Part shown: one piece after another, positions 1 to 7,513 of the stretch
How positions within the stretch are numbered: the first letter of the stretch is position 1
Layout of the letters: every line of letters starts with the position of its first letter
From: PNNG01 sp046291695
GTDB taxonomy: Bacteria; Bacteroidota; Bacteroidia; UBA7662
Reading direction: 5' to 3'
NCBI GenBank assembly: GCA_046291695.1
Contig: JBKBSO010000008.1
Span: 93,266-157,265 of the forward strand
DNA length: 64,000 bases
Made by a program: the position numbers and the translations under genes
The notes under the pieces: generated by a model
Seen by the model: the letters and a program-made list of their open reading frames with translations, nothing else
The model's database searches: none
What the model was told of the DNA's origin: nothing

Positions 1-1
1 A

Positions 2-295
2 GCTGAGCGCTTTCAGTTCGATTGGAACCGATCGAATGAAATTGATTTTTTAACCAGTTTCAGCTTTGTTTTTTACAAGCGGTACATTTCATCGCAAGAT
101 GCCATCAGCTGTACCTTTGAGCCCAGCTGTTCGGTATTTGGCTTACACGCAGTTCGGCATCATGGCCTGGTGATAGGCAGCATGGCCACTTTCGATCGGC
201 TAGCTCGCTGCCACGGCTGGAACCGCAATTACTACAGTATACATCCCACAACCCAACTCAATTACGACCCCATCGATGCGGTACCTGCTCATTAA
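2..295 (+). CDS. yidD: YidD-family membrane protein insertion efficiency factor (5' end outside window)
   Basis: The frame is open from base 2 to the TAA at 293-295 and lacks its start, so only about 97 C-terminal residues are visible. The family signature is clear: CTFEPSCSVFGLHAVRHHG, then RLARCHGWN, then a proline/aspartate-containing tail (NYDPID), which matches the cysteine-rich YidD (DUF37) pattern of CRFxPSCSxYaxxAxxxHG followed by RxxRCxPxxxGGxDPVP. YidD is a small membrane-associated protein that assists YidC-dependent insertion of inner-membrane proteins. The usual GG before DPVP is replaced, so this is a divergent branch. It overlaps the next gene by 20 bp and probably forms an operon with the two secreted proteins that follow. 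Confidence 0.8.
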   Translation, partial: AERFQFDWNRSNEIDFLTSFSFVFYKRYISSQDAISCTFEPSCSVFGLHAVRHHGLVIGSMATFDRLARCHGWNRNYYSIHPTTQLNYDPIDAVPAH

Positions 296-1103
296 GCTTT
301 TCCTATTGCTGGTCATGCTGAACAACACATCAGCACAGCAAAACGACAAATCTGATTTTGCCTTTGCCAAATACCTGTTTGAAACAGGCCAATACGAACT
401 AGCTAGCTTAGAACTCGAGCGGCAACTTTTTCGAAATGTCCAAGATTTTGAAGTACGCATGCTCTTAATTAAAACGTACCGATTTGCAGATAGACACCTG
501 GCAGCACGCAAATTGGCCGATACTCCCCTTCCGCATACAACTATTAACCAACAGTTCGAATTATGGCAGGCCTATATAAACAGCTGTTTGTATTTAAAAG
601 ATTTTGTTGCCATAAGAAACAGCCTAGCGCAGCATACATCCTTTCGGAGTCTCACACCTTACGAAAGCTACAAGCAAAACCTTGAATCAGGTCTCAACCT
701 ATTGGAGGCCACAAAAAACCAAAAACTACAACTACCCGCTATGGGAACGGATGCTTTTTTAGTCCAACAATTCGAGATCTGGAACAACAGCAAACGAAAA
801 TCACCCGTCTTGGCAGCTGGATTTTCTACCCTACTGCCCGGAAGTGGAAAAGTTTATGCCGGCGCTTGGAAAGACGGATTAATTGCATTCCTATTTGTAG
901 GAGCAAATGCCTATAGCAGCTACCGCGGCTTTTCCAATCAAGGGATTAGAAGCCCTTATGGCTGGATATTCGGCAGCCTTACCGCAGGCTTTTACCTGGG
1001 CAATATCTATGGTAGCCATCGACAAGCACGTAAACACAATCATTTACTCGAAAAAAGCATTAAAGACCGTGCGTATAACCGTTTGCTTGATTTGCATCCT
1101 TAG
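276..1103 (+). CDS. Secreted protein of unknown function, paralogue of the next gene
   Basis: A 275-residue protein with an N-terminal signal peptide (hydrophobic run LLIKLFLLLVMLNN, cleavage near SAQQ). The N-terminal half is helical and TPR-like (FAKYLFETGQYELASLELE). The C-terminal part has STLLPGSGKVYAGAWKDG followed by a hydrophobic stretch, resembling the LPGxGxxYxG segment of DUF5683/TM2-like Bacteroidota proteins. The same architecture and motif recur in the next gene, so the two arose by duplication. It overlaps the yidD-like frame by 20 bp and reads into the next gene, implying coupled translation. A role in the envelope together with YidD is inferred only from position. Confidence 0.75.
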   Translation: MRYLLIKLFLLLVMLNNTSAQQNDKSDFAFAKYLFETGQYELASLELERQLFRNVQDFEVRMLLIKTYRFADRHLAARKLADTPLPHTTINQQFELWQAYINSCLYLKDFVAIRNSLAQHTSFRSLTPYESYKQNLESGLNLLEATKNQKLQLPAMGTDAFLVQQFEIWNNSKRKSPVLAAGFSTLLPGSGKVYAGAWKDGLIAFLFVGANAYSSYRGFSNQGIRSPYGWIFGSLTAGFYLGNIYGSHRQARKHNHLLEKSIKDRAYNRLLDLHP

Positions 1104-1899
1104 CCTCCATCAGCTACAAGCGCAGCCACCACCTGCTTTGAAACAAGCAGAAGCTGCATTTGAAGCAGGCTTATTTCCGCTGGCCTTGTACGAGTACAAT
1201 CGTATGGCCTTTGAATTATTGCCACAAGTCGATGTCCATTTGCACATGCAAATCGGGAGATGTCACCTGGCCCAGACGAACTACCAAACGGCTGCTGCCT
1301 TTTTCGATCAGGCATATTTCGCAACAGAAATTGATTCCATCAAAATGGAGGCAGCACTCTACAAAACCAGGGCCTTAATTGCAGAACAACAATTCGCGCT
1401 AGCACTCAGCGAGCTATTAAGCCTCAAACATGGCGATTTAAATAAACAACAGGAATGGAGTTATCACTTCTATCGCGCATTATGCCATTACCAAATGGGG
1501 CAATTTGAGGACGCCCGCAACGAATGGTTGTTTTGCACAACCGATAGTGTCGCCCTTGAACAGGCATTCCTTCCAGCAAAAAAATTCCATCGCCCTAATT
1601 CCACTTCCGCTATGCTCATGAGCGCATTGCTGCCCGGAAGTGGGCAATTGTACGCCGGCGAATATCGCGAAGCTACTAATTCGTTCCTAATCAATGGCTT
1701 TTTCATTTTCTATGGAATACGTGTCGCCAGTCGGTTAAGCCCTCTCGATGCCCTGATTGGTGTAGCCCCATGGTTCCAACGTTATCACGCAGGTGGCTAC
1801 AATAAAGCCTCACTCCTAGCCTACAACAAAATGCTCGAAAACCGAAAGGCGTATCTCTCTGAAATTTTTCACATCATCGAAAATAGCCCAAGTTTATAA
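1009..1899 (+). CDS. Secreted TPR-like protein, paralogue of the preceding gene
   Basis: The product has a signal peptide (VRITVCLICILSLHQLQAQ), TPR-like helices (AAFEAGLFPLALYEYNRMAF; FYRALCHYQMGQFEDARNEW) and a C-terminal MSALLPGSGQLYAGEYREA segment equivalent to the LLPGSGxxYAG of the upstream gene. The start is uncertain. ATG at 1009 gives a long signal n-region and a 95-bp overlap. A GTG at 1069 gives a compact signal peptide and a 35-bp overlap and may be the true start; an ATG at 907 is unlikely because it precedes the signal peptide by far. Function unknown; the linkage to yidD suggests an envelope role. Confidence 0.7.
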   Translation: MVAIDKHVNTIIYSKKALKTVRITVCLICILSLHQLQAQPPPALKQAEAAFEAGLFPLALYEYNRMAFELLPQVDVHLHMQIGRCHLAQTNYQTAAAFFDQAYFATEIDSIKMEAALYKTRALIAEQQFALALSELLSLKHGDLNKQQEWSYHFYRALCHYQMGQFEDARNEWLFCTTDSVALEQAFLPAKKFHRPNSTSAMLMSALLPGSGQLYAGEYREATNSFLINGFFIFYGIRVASRLSPLDALIGVAPWFQRYHAGGYNKASLLAYNKMLENRKAYLSEIFHIIENSPSL

Positions 1900-1910
1900 G
1901 TCTTAGCACT

Positions 1911-1949
1911 TCAAAAAAAAAATCCCGGCTAACAGCAGTTAACCGGGAT
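1911..1949 (-). terminator. Rho-independent terminator of the thrS-infC-rpmI-rplT operon
   Basis: An 11-bp stem (1922-1932 pairing with 1939-1949, ATCCCGG core) with a six-base loop is followed on the minus strand by a run of T (the A run at about 1913-1922). It lies 21 bp beyond the rplT stop and points only in the minus direction; the plus side has no T run. Confidence 0.85.
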
Positions 1950-1969
1950 CAGTGTAAGTAACAATCGCT

Positions 1970-2314
1970 TTAGTTGAGTTCTTTCACAACAGCTTTAAAC
2001 GCTTCGGGATGATTCATGGCCAAATCAGCCAATACCTTACGGTTAAGCCCGATTTCGGTCTTTCCCATTTTACCCATGAATTGTGAATAGCTCATTCCCT
2101 CCTGACGGGCTGCGGCGTTAATACGGGCAATCCAAAGGGTACGGAAGTGACGCTTTTTAGCTTTACGGTCGCGATAGGCATAACCTAAAGCCTTTTCAAC
2201 GGCGTTTTTGGCAACTGTCCATACGGTTGAACGTGTGGTGAAGTAGCCCTTGGCCATCTTCATAACTTTCTTGCGGCGTGCGCGCGATGCTACGTGGTTT
2301 ACTGATCTTGGCAT
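1970..2314 (-). CDS. rplT: 50S ribosomal protein L20
   Basis: A 114-residue basic protein of normal L20 length, with the family's MPRSVNHVASRARRKKVMK start, the YRDRKAKKRHFRTLWIARIN helix and the MNHPEAFKAVV C-terminal segment. L20 binds 23S rRNA early in assembly of the large subunit and in other bacteria represses its own operon. It is the last gene of the operon, 45 bp after rpmI, and is followed by a strong terminator. Confidence 0.97.
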   Translation of the reverse strand: MPRSVNHVASRARRKKVMKMAKGYFTTRSTVWTVAKNAVEKALGYAYRDRKAKKRHFRTLWIARINAAARQEGMSYSQFMGKMGKTEIGLNRKVLADLAMNHPEAFKAVVKELN

Positions 2315-2359
2315 AGCTTTACAATTTTGTCAGTGGTCGTGAAACGCTTTAGAACTGAC

Positions 2360-2560
2360 TTATTTTCCAATAGTTAAAAGTTTCTTAATGAGCGATTCGT
2401 TGGTAGTATCCACCAAACCGGTTTTGGTTAAACGACGCTTCTGTTTAGTCGTCATCTTCGTGAGAATGTGACGCTTATAGGCGTGCTTCCTTTTGATTTT
2501 TCCTGATCCGGTAAGAGTAAATCTCTTTTTGGCACCGGAGTGGGTTTTCATTTTAGGCAT
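2360..2560 (-). CDS. rpmI: 50S ribosomal protein L35
   Basis: A 66-residue, lysine/arginine-rich protein with the standard L35 opening MPKMKTHSGAKKRFTLTGSG and the KRHILTKMTTKQKRRL segment. The length is normal. It sits between infC (20 bp upstream) and rplT (45 bp downstream), the classic infC-rpmI-rplT order of bacterial genomes. Confidence 0.97.
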   Translation of the reverse strand: MPKMKTHSGAKKRFTLTGSGKIKRKHAYKRHILTKMTTKQKRRLTKTGLVDTTNESLIKKLLTIGK

Positions 2561-2580
2561 CGTATTCTTGTTTAATTATG

Positions 2581-3138
2581 TTATTTCGTTTTGACTGATT
2601 TCGGCGCGATGGAGATAAACATACGTTTACCTTCCAACTTGGGCAGGCTTTCTACCTTACCTAATTCTTCCAATTCTTGCGCAAAGGTAAGCAATAATAG
2701 TTCACCTCGCTCCTTGAAGACAATTGCGCGTCCCCGGAAATGCACATAAGCCTTTACTTTTGCACCCTCTTCCAAGAATTTCTTCGCATGCTTCAGCTTA
2801 AACTGAAAGTCATGATCATCGGTATTCGGACCAAAGCGAATTTCTTTGATAACCGTTTTCACGGTATTCGCTTTGATTTCCTTTTCCCGCTTCTTTTTTT
2901 CGTACAGATACTTGCTATAGTCGGTAATGCGACAAACCGGAGGTTTGGCATTTTCGGTGATGAGTACCAGGTCTAACTCCAGTTCATCAGCAAGTTTTAA
3001 AGCTTTGGCAATGGGATAAACGCCATTTTCTACGTTTTCACCTACAAGCCGCACTTCAGGATAGTTGATGTTCTCGTTGATAGGATCAACGGGCTTCTCT
3101 CTTCTGAAGCGTGGATTCGCCGAATGCTGCTGTGCGAT
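2581..3138 (-). CDS. infC: Translation initiation factor IF-3 (non-AUG start, AUC)
   Basis: IF-3 binds the 30S subunit, blocks premature subunit joining and checks the start codon. From the ATC at 3138-3136 the product is 185 residues, the usual length. It opens with (M)AQQHSANPRFRREKP, then the IF-3 N-domain INENINYPEVRLVGENVENG, and the C-domain with KEIRFGPNTDDHDFQFKLKH. No in-frame ATG precedes the conserved N-domain; the GTG at 3054 would remove its beginning. A complete AGGAGG stands six bases before the ATC. A rare non-AUG start is the textbook basis of IF-3 autoregulation. It follows thrS by 18 bp. Confidence 0.93.
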   Translation of the reverse strand: MAQQHSANPRFRREKPVDPINENINYPEVRLVGENVENGVYPIAKALKLADELELDLVLITENAKPPVCRITDYSKYLYEKKKREKEIKANTVKTVIKEIRFGPNTDDHDFQFKLKHAKKFLEEGAKVKAYVHFRGRAIVFKERGELLLLTFAQELEELGKVESLPKLEGKRMFISIAPKSVKTK

Positions 3139-3150
3139 AGTAATCCTCCT
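3136..3150 (-). promoter_or_regulatory. Shine-Dalgarno AGGAGG with AUC initiation codon of infC
   Basis: On the minus strand AAGGAGG is followed by ATTACT and then ATC GCA CAG. The ATT directly abutting AGGAGG has no spacer, whereas ATC has a six-base spacer, so ATC is the better start. A full Shine-Dalgarno sequence is rare in Bacteroidota, whose ribosomes largely hide the anti-SD sequence. Its pairing with a start codon that IF-3 itself discriminates against suggests feedback control of infC. Confidence 0.75.
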
Positions 3151-3156
3151 TTTTAT

Positions 3157-5100
3157 TTAAACGGGTTGAATCTGGCGATTTATTTCCAGCTTCAGGTAAT
3201 CGAGCATGCCTTCGGGCGACATCAGGCCTATATCGCCTTCGCCGTGCTTACGCACCGAAACCACACTGTCAGTTACCTCTTTTTCGCCTATAATAAGCAT
3301 GTAGGGCGTTTTTTGAACTTCCGCATCGCGAATTTTCCGTCCTATCTTTTCATCCCTATTATCTACGAAGCTGCGAATATCGTGATTATTTAGCAACTGA
3401 GAAATATTTTCAGCATAATCTATGAATTTTTCACTGATAGGCAATACAATTACCTGCTCCGGAGATAGCCAAAGTGGAAACTTACCACCGCAATGCTCAA
3501 GCAATACAGCCACAAATCTTTCCATCGAACCAAAAGGCGCGCGGTGTATCATCACCGGACGATACTTCTGATTATCAGAACCCGTGTACTCCAACTCAAA
3601 ACGCTCAGGCAGATTATAATCTACCTGAATGGTACCCAACTGCCACTTTCTGCCTAATGCATCGCGCACCATGAAATCGAGCTTAGGCCCATAAAATGCA
3701 GCTTCACCCAGTTCGGTTATGGTTTTAAGTCCCTTTTCCTGAGCAGCTTCAATAATGGCCGACTCTGCCTTTTCCCAAGCTTCGTCAGACCCTATATACT
3801 TGGTTTTATTATCTGGATCACGTAATGAAATCTGGGCCGTATATTCACTAAAGCCTAAGGCACTAAAAACATATAATACCAGATCGATCACTTTTTTAAA
3901 CTCTTCTTTTACCTGATCGGGACGGCAGAATAAATGGGCATCGTCTTGCGTGAAGCCACGTACCCGTGTGAGGCCGTGCAGTTCACCATGTTGCTCGTAA
4001 CGATATACGGTGCCAAACTCGGCAAGGCGAACCGGCAAATCCTTGTAAGACCTCGGTTTACTCTTGTAGATTTCGCAATGGTGTGGGCAGTTCATTGGTT
4101 TAAGCAAATACTCCTCTCCTTCGTGAGGCGTGTAAATAGGCCGGAAAGAATCCTGCCCATATTTTTCCCAATGTCCTGAAGTCTCGTAAAGCGATTTTGA
4201 ACCAATATGCGGGGTAATCACCTGTTCATAACCGGCACGCTGCTGGGCCTTACGCATAAAATTTTCGAGACGCTCACGCAATTGGGCGCCTTTAGGCAAC
4301 CACAATGGCAATCCCATCCCCACTTTTTCGCTAAAGGTAAACAACTCCAGTTCTTTACCTAATTTCCTGTGGTCACGCTTTTTTGCCTCTTCCAAGCGCT
4401 CTAAATGTTCCTTAAGCTCTTTGCTGTTAGGATAACTTACCGCATATATCCGCGTGAGCTGTTTGTTCTTTTCGTTCCCCCTCCAATAAGCCCCAGCCGT
4501 GTTCAACAACTTTACTGCTTTAATCTTACTGGTATCGGGCAGGTGTGGCCCCCTACATAAATCCGTAAAATTACCCTGTTTATAAAACGTAATGGTTCCG
4601 TCTTCGAGCCCATCAATCAATTCCAACTTGTATTCATCTCCTTTCTCCGTGAAATAGGCAATGGCTTCAGCCTTTGATACCTCACTCCTTACATAGGCGT
4701 TTTCCTGCTTCGCCAGCTCAAGCATCTTCGCTTCAACCTTTTCAAAATCATTAGAAGAAAAGACATGATCACCAAAATCAATGTCGTAGTAAAAACCATT
4801 TTCCACAGGCGGACCAATGCCCAGCTTGATGCCCGGATAGAGTGCTTCCAAGGCCTCGGCCAACAAATGCGCCGAAGAATGCCAAAAAGCATATTTACCT
4901 CCATCACTATCCCATTTCAGTAGGCTTAAGCGGCATTTTTCGGGCAAAGGACGACTCAAATCCCAAACTTCTCCATTTACTTCGGCTGCCAGAACAACCC
5001 TGGCTAATCCTTCACTAATACTACGGGCCACATCAGCCGCAGTCGCTCCAACACCATAATGTCGGATGCTGCCATCGGGCAGCTGAACTTCTATTTCCAT
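3157..5100 (-). CDS. thrS: Threonyl-tRNA synthetase
   Basis: A 647-residue class II synthetase that charges tRNA-Thr. In order: an N-terminal TGS domain (residues 1-62), the editing domain with HSSAHLLAEAL and the FYYDIDF segment, the catalytic core with the zinc-site region MNCPHHCEIY and motif 2 (RGFTQDDAHLFC), motif 3 (APFGSMERFVAVLLEH), and a C-terminal anticodon-binding domain (VIVLPISEKF onward). Length is typical. It starts 1 bp after the TPR lipoprotein gene and precedes infC by 18 bp, the common thrS-infC order. Confidence 0.97.
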   Translation of the reverse strand: MEIEVQLPDGSIRHYGVGATAADVARSISEGLARVVLAAEVNGEVWDLSRPLPEKCRLSLLKWDSDGGKYAFWHSSAHLLAEALEALYPGIKLGIGPPVENGFYYDIDFGDHVFSSNDFEKVEAKMLELAKQENAYVRSEVSKAEAIAYFTEKGDEYKLELIDGLEDGTITFYKQGNFTDLCRGPHLPDTSKIKAVKLLNTAGAYWRGNEKNKQLTRIYAVSYPNSKELKEHLERLEEAKKRDHRKLGKELELFTFSEKVGMGLPLWLPKGAQLRERLENFMRKAQQRAGYEQVITPHIGSKSLYETSGHWEKYGQDSFRPIYTPHEGEEYLLKPMNCPHHCEIYKSKPRSYKDLPVRLAEFGTVYRYEQHGELHGLTRVRGFTQDDAHLFCRPDQVKEEFKKVIDLVLYVFSALGFSEYTAQISLRDPDNKTKYIGSDEAWEKAESAIIEAAQEKGLKTITELGEAAFYGPKLDFMVRDALGRKWQLGTIQVDYNLPERFELEYTGSDNQKYRPVMIHRAPFGSMERFVAVLLEHCGGKFPLWLSPEQVIVLPISEKFIDYAENISQLLNNHDIRSFVDNRDEKIGRKIRDAEVQKTPYMLIIGEKEVTDSVVSVRKHGEGDIGLMSPEGMLDYLKLEINRQIQPV

Positions 5101-5101
5101 G

Positions 5102-6127
5102 TTAATTAACGCGATTTAAAGCCCTAAGCGCCAGGTCAAATCCTGGCTCGAGCTTGAGTGCTGCCCGGTATTCCGAACGGGCCACTTCCAAATTACCTTT
5201 CATTTCGTAAGCCAAGCCACGATTATGGATAGCCCTGTAACTCCTGCCATCGAGCTGCAAAGCCTTCGAAAACCACTCAATGGCTTCATCATAGCGCTTT
5301 TCTAACAAGTGTACATAGCCCGTATTGTAGGTTGCATCAAAATGATTAGGGTTAATCTCCAGTATTTGTGCGTAATCCACCAAAGCACTATCAGGAAAGC
5401 CTCCTTCTTGAACCAGCATAGCCCTAGCATAATAAGCATCTTCGTGCTGATCATCGAGTTTGAGCACATTGCTAAAATATTGCCAAGCCATATCGGGTTG
5501 AACTTCTTGTATGAGTAAGCCTAATTGCATGTAAGCTTCGATATAATCGGGATTCTGTTCAATAGCCGTCATGAATGATGAAATGGCCTTGTCAGCATTT
5601 TGCTGCTCTAAATACACCATACCCTTCCAAAAATACCCTTCGGCATAGTTAACATCTGCTTTCAAACCATCATTGATATACTTCATGGCCGTGTTGTACA
5701 ACTTATTATAAAAAGCCAACTCTCCGCGCTTTACATGCGCCCGGGCCAAATCCGGGTTTTTGGTTGTCGCAATCAACAATACATCATCAGCCTGATCAAA
5801 AGCGCCAATTTTCATAAAAAGCTCACCGGCCGTGTAAAAATAATTCGCATTGTTGGTATCGAGCTTAAACACCGTTCGCATATCAACCAAAGCCAGCTCA
5901 TATTGCTTTTGACTCATAAAATACACAGCTCGGTTGTGATGCACTTCCGGATCTTTGGGCGCACGGCGAATATGCCTGTTCAGTTCAACCAATGCTTCAT
6001 CGAGCTCCGGCGCTGCCTCTCGCTGCTCCAACTCCTTTTCATTAGAATCCTGCTTATCGCTACACTGTACCAAAGTAAAAACCATTATTGGCAACAAGAC
6101 CATAAACAAGCGCTTTAAATTCCCCAT
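5102..6127 (-). CDS. TPR-repeat lipoprotein
   Basis: The ATG at 6127 was chosen because it places a lipoprotein signal directly at the N terminus: MGNLKRLFMVLLPIMVFTL with lipobox LVQC (Cys22). An upstream in-frame extension to 6187 runs back through the promoter. The mature 320-residue part consists of about eight tetratricopeptide repeats with TPR consensus residues, for example AEGYFWKGMVYLEQQNADKA and YRAIHNRGLAYEMKGNLEVA. It is a membrane-anchored periplasmic scaffold of unknown partner. As the first gene ahead of thrS, it shares the promoter at 6155-6162. Confidence 0.85.
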   Translation of the reverse strand: MGNLKRLFMVLLPIMVFTLVQCSDKQDSNEKELEQREAAPELDEALVELNRHIRRAPKDPEVHHNRAVYFMSQKQYELALVDMRTVFKLDTNNANYFYTAGELFMKIGAFDQADDVLLIATTKNPDLARAHVKRGELAFYNKLYNTAMKYINDGLKADVNYAEGYFWKGMVYLEQQNADKAISSFMTAIEQNPDYIEAYMQLGLLIQEVQPDMAWQYFSNVLKLDDQHEDAYYARAMLVQEGGFPDSALVDYAQILEINPNHFDATYNTGYVHLLEKRYDEAIEWFSKALQLDGRSYRAIHNRGLAYEMKGNLEVARSEYRAALKLEPGFDLALRALNRVN

Positions 6128-6136
6128 GAATTCATC

Positions 6137-6162
6137 TATTTTTGACACGAAATGCAAAAATA
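6137..6162. promoter_or_regulatory. Divergent pair of overlapping Bacteroidota promoters
   Basis: Two perfect TATTTTTG (-7, TAnnTTTG type) boxes lie 10 bp apart on opposite strands. The plus box (6137-6144) serves the gene at 6217. The minus box (6155-6162 as CAAAAATA) serves the lipoprotein-thrS operon, whose ATG is at 6127. Each expected transcript runs through the other promoter's -7 box, so mutual interference is likely. No clear -33 element is seen on either strand. Confidence 0.65.
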
Positions 6163-6216
6163 GGCTATTCATTGAACAAGCCATCAATTAAGTGTCATCA
6201 ATTCGTAGAAATTTAT

Positions 6217-7356
6217 ATGTTCAATCTCAAATTAAGTACCTTAGCCTTATTGGGCCTAACACCCTTCTTGCTAAAAGCGCAGGAACGAACTGCCCATGAA
6301 GCACCAGATGCCAATCCGGTTACCCTGCTCTATCCTAACGAAACCCTCATTAAAAATATGCGCCAGCTAAGCTTTGGCGGCGATAATGCCGAAGCATATT
6401 GGAGTTTCGACAGTAAACGCTTGGTATTTCAATCCAACTACATCGAATGGGGTGTTGAATGTGATCAAATCTTTATACTCAAAGGTATCGATGAAGTAGA
6501 AGACAGACCAAAAATGATTTCTAACGGTCTCGGACGTACCACCTGTGCCTACTTCCTGCCAGGCGATTCCCTAATACTATACGCTTCAACACACTTGGCC
6601 GGAGAACAGTGTCCCGAAGCACCTGAACCACGAAAAGACGGCAAGTACCTTTGGCCCATCGACCCAGGCTACGATATCTTTTTTGCCGACCTCCAAGGCA
6701 ATATCGTCAAGCAAATGACCAACGAACCAGGCTATGATGCTGAAGCGACTGTTTCACCAGATGGTAAATACATCGTGTTTACTAGCACCCGCAACGGCGA
6801 CCTCGACCTGTATTTGTATGAAATAGCCACCGAAAAAGTCACCCAAATTACCAACACCCTGGGCTACGACGGTGGTGCTTTCTTTTCGCCCGACAGCAAA
6901 AAAATACTCTTCCGTGCCAGTCGCCCGCAAACTTCTGAAGAAATTGCCGAATATAAAGAGCTGCTGGCCGTAGGTTTGGTAGCCCCCACCAATATGGAAA
7001 TCTTTATGTGCAACCTCGATGGCACCAAAATGCAACAAATTACCAATTTAGGACGTGCAAACTGGGCACCGTATTTTCACCCCGATGGCAAACGAATCTT
7101 ATTCAGCTCAAACCACCACAGCCCGAGAGGCTTTCCTTTTAATATTTTTATGATCAATACAGACGGGACCGGATTGCAACAAATCACCTTTGACAACAGC
7201 TTCGATGCTTTCCCTATGTTCTCCCCTGACGGCAAAAAACTGGTTTTTTCGTCAAATCGCTTGAATGGTGGAACACGAGATACCAACATATTTGTAGCCG
7301 ATTGGAACGAAGCCCCTTTAAAAAAGGAAAAACGTAAAAAACGAAACCAGAAGTAA
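6217..7356 (+). CDS. Secreted TolB-like beta-propeller protein (PD40 repeats)
   Basis: From ATG 6217 the product is 379 residues with a signal peptide (LSTLALLGLTPFLLKAQ). At least four WD40-like PD40 repeats are visible: ATVSPDGKYIVFTSTRNGD, AFFSPDSKKILFRASR, PYFHPDGKRILFSSNHH and PMFSPDGKKLVFSSNR. These are the TolB propeller signature. Such proteins act in the periplasm as binding platforms; Bacteroidota homologues are often next to, or fused with, peptidases, but none is adjacent here. The earlier in-frame start at 6142 would run through the promoter and is rejected. It ends in a basic tail and is followed by a strong terminator. Confidence 0.85.
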   Translation: MFNLKLSTLALLGLTPFLLKAQERTAHEAPDANPVTLLYPNETLIKNMRQLSFGGDNAEAYWSFDSKRLVFQSNYIEWGVECDQIFILKGIDEVEDRPKMISNGLGRTTCAYFLPGDSLILYASTHLAGEQCPEAPEPRKDGKYLWPIDPGYDIFFADLQGNIVKQMTNEPGYDAEATVSPDGKYIVFTSTRNGDLDLYLYEIATEKVTQITNTLGYDGGAFFSPDSKKILFRASRPQTSEEIAEYKELLAVGLVAPTNMEIFMCNLDGTKMQQITNLGRANWAPYFHPDGKRILFSSNHHSPRGFPFNIFMINTDGTGLQQITFDNSFDAFPMFSPDGKKLVFSSNRLNGGTRDTNIFVADWNEAPLKKEKRKKRNQK

Positions 7357-7374
7357 ATGAACTACGATAAAAAG

Positions 7375-7411
7375 GGTCGGTTGAATCAACTTTCAACCGA
7401 CCTTTTTTTTT
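7375..7411 (+). terminator. Rho-independent terminator after the TolB-like gene
   Basis: An 11-bp perfect stem (GGTCGGTTGAA at 7375-7385 with 7392-7402) and a six-base loop are followed by nine T residues. It begins 18 bp after the stop codon. Confidence 0.9.
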
Positions 7412-7454
7412 ATTCAGATTTATGTCAAATTGTTTAGAATTTTTCTAATTAAGG

Positions 7455-7485
7455 TTTGGCTATTTCCATGCAGCCATTACCTTTG
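7455..7485 (+). promoter_or_regulatory. Bacteroidota promoter of the TonB-dependent receptor gene
   Basis: TTTG at 7455-7458, a 19-base spacer, then TACCTTTG at 7478-7485. This is an exact match to the Bacteroidota consensus TTTG-N19-TAnnTTTG. The ATG is at 7514, giving a leader of about 20 bases. No iron-repressor site is recognised. Confidence 0.8.
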
Positions 7486-7513
7486 TGCCGTTATTTATAA
7501 TTGGTCTAATTTA

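Noticed and set aside
3139..3144. ATT at 3144 as the infC start
   Set aside because: It directly abuts the AGGAGG with no spacer, so AUC at 3138 fits better.
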